Below, in pieces: positions 5,506-5,625 of a stretch of 5,625 nt of DNA. Source of the stretch: Thermodesulfobacteriota bacterium (GTDB lineage: Bacteria > Desulfobacterota > Desulfobacteria > Desulfobacterales > RPRI01); assembly GCA_030836965.1 (NCBI GenBank), contig JAUPLM010000120.1, forward strand, positions 1 to 5,625, in the 5' to 3' direction. The translations under genes were made by a program, and so were the position numbers. Numbering within the stretch: the stretch's first letter is position 1; every line of letters begins with the position of its first letter. The notes below the pieces were generated by a model. The model searched no databases and had not been told where the DNA came from. It worked only from the letters and a program-made list of their open reading frames with translations.

Positions 5506-5625
5506 TGGCCTGTACCGGCCTGCAGCCGCTTCCAGAAGGTCCTTTTTTCTTTTTTCCTTAAATTTCATTATGACATATTTTTTCGGGAAATCCGAATGAG
5601 ACAGATAATTGATGGTGCTTTTAAC
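5503..5625 (-). CDS. C-terminal end of an unrecognised minus-strand protein (partial, 5' end outside window)
   Basis: One minus-strand frame is open from the right edge to a TGA (plus coordinates 5503-5505), giving 40 residues. It reads VKSTINYLSHSDFPKKYVIM, then a strongly basic KFKEKRKKDLLEAAAGRYRP tail. The other two minus frames have stops within the stretch. No family is recognisable from this fragment. It would be convergent with the secernin-like gene, with 35 nt between the two stops. An open frame of this length can arise by chance, so the call rests on the layout and the protein-like composition. Confidence 0.5.
   Translation of the reverse strand, partial: VKSTINYLSHSDFPKKYVIMKFKEKRKKDLLEAAAGRYRP

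Noticed and set aside
5506..5520. GGCC-flanked near-palindrome beside the stop of the minus-strand partial gene
   Set aside because: It has two mismatched positions and no T-run on the minus-strand side, so it does not make a credible terminator.

Overview
The window looks like a chromosomal housekeeping or accessory segment from a Gram-negative bacterium, most likely a member of the Desulfobacterota (former Deltaproteobacteria). I infer this from gene content: a proteobacterial-type MtgA transglycosylase, a DUF502 membrane protein, a GT2 membrane glycosyltransferase and a secernin-like C69 protein. The intergenic DNA also carries short degenerate repeats of a kind I associate with that group. 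There are no rRNA, tRNA, CRISPR, IS or phage genes.

Left part (1-2077, all + strand). The window opens in the last 54 codons of an unrecognised gene. After a 31-nt gap comes a small exported or membrane protein with a signal peptide and two RPxG motifs. Next is mtgA, a monofunctional peptidoglycan glycosyltransferase whose best start is GTG 605, not the first in-frame ATG at 533. A possible hairpin terminator follows, then a two-helix DUF502 membrane protein.

Middle part (2078-3624). A GT2 glycosyltransferase with a cytosolic catalytic domain and C-terminal membrane helices follows. Its open frame extends upstream to GTG 2077, but that extension crosses an imperfect inverted repeat, so I place the start at ATG 2215. 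Downstream is about 190 nt of noncoding DNA made of short degenerate repeats.

Right part (3625-5625). A small membrane-anchored hypothetical protein lies on the minus strand with a good promoter and ribosome binding site. It is divergent from a + strand gene for a peptidase C69/secernin-family protein with Cys2 as probable nucleophile. The shared intergenic region is AT-rich and has two short palindromes in front of the secernin gene. The window closes with the C-terminal end of an unrecognised minus-strand gene, convergent with the secernin gene.

The mtgA, DUF502 and GT2 genes share an envelope theme (peptidoglycan polymerisation, membrane protein, sugar transfer to a lipid or envelope acceptor), but the gaps between them and the possible terminator argue against calling them one tight operon. 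I saw no convincing new biological system. The most unusual parts are the two intergenic repeat patches and the leader of the secernin gene.
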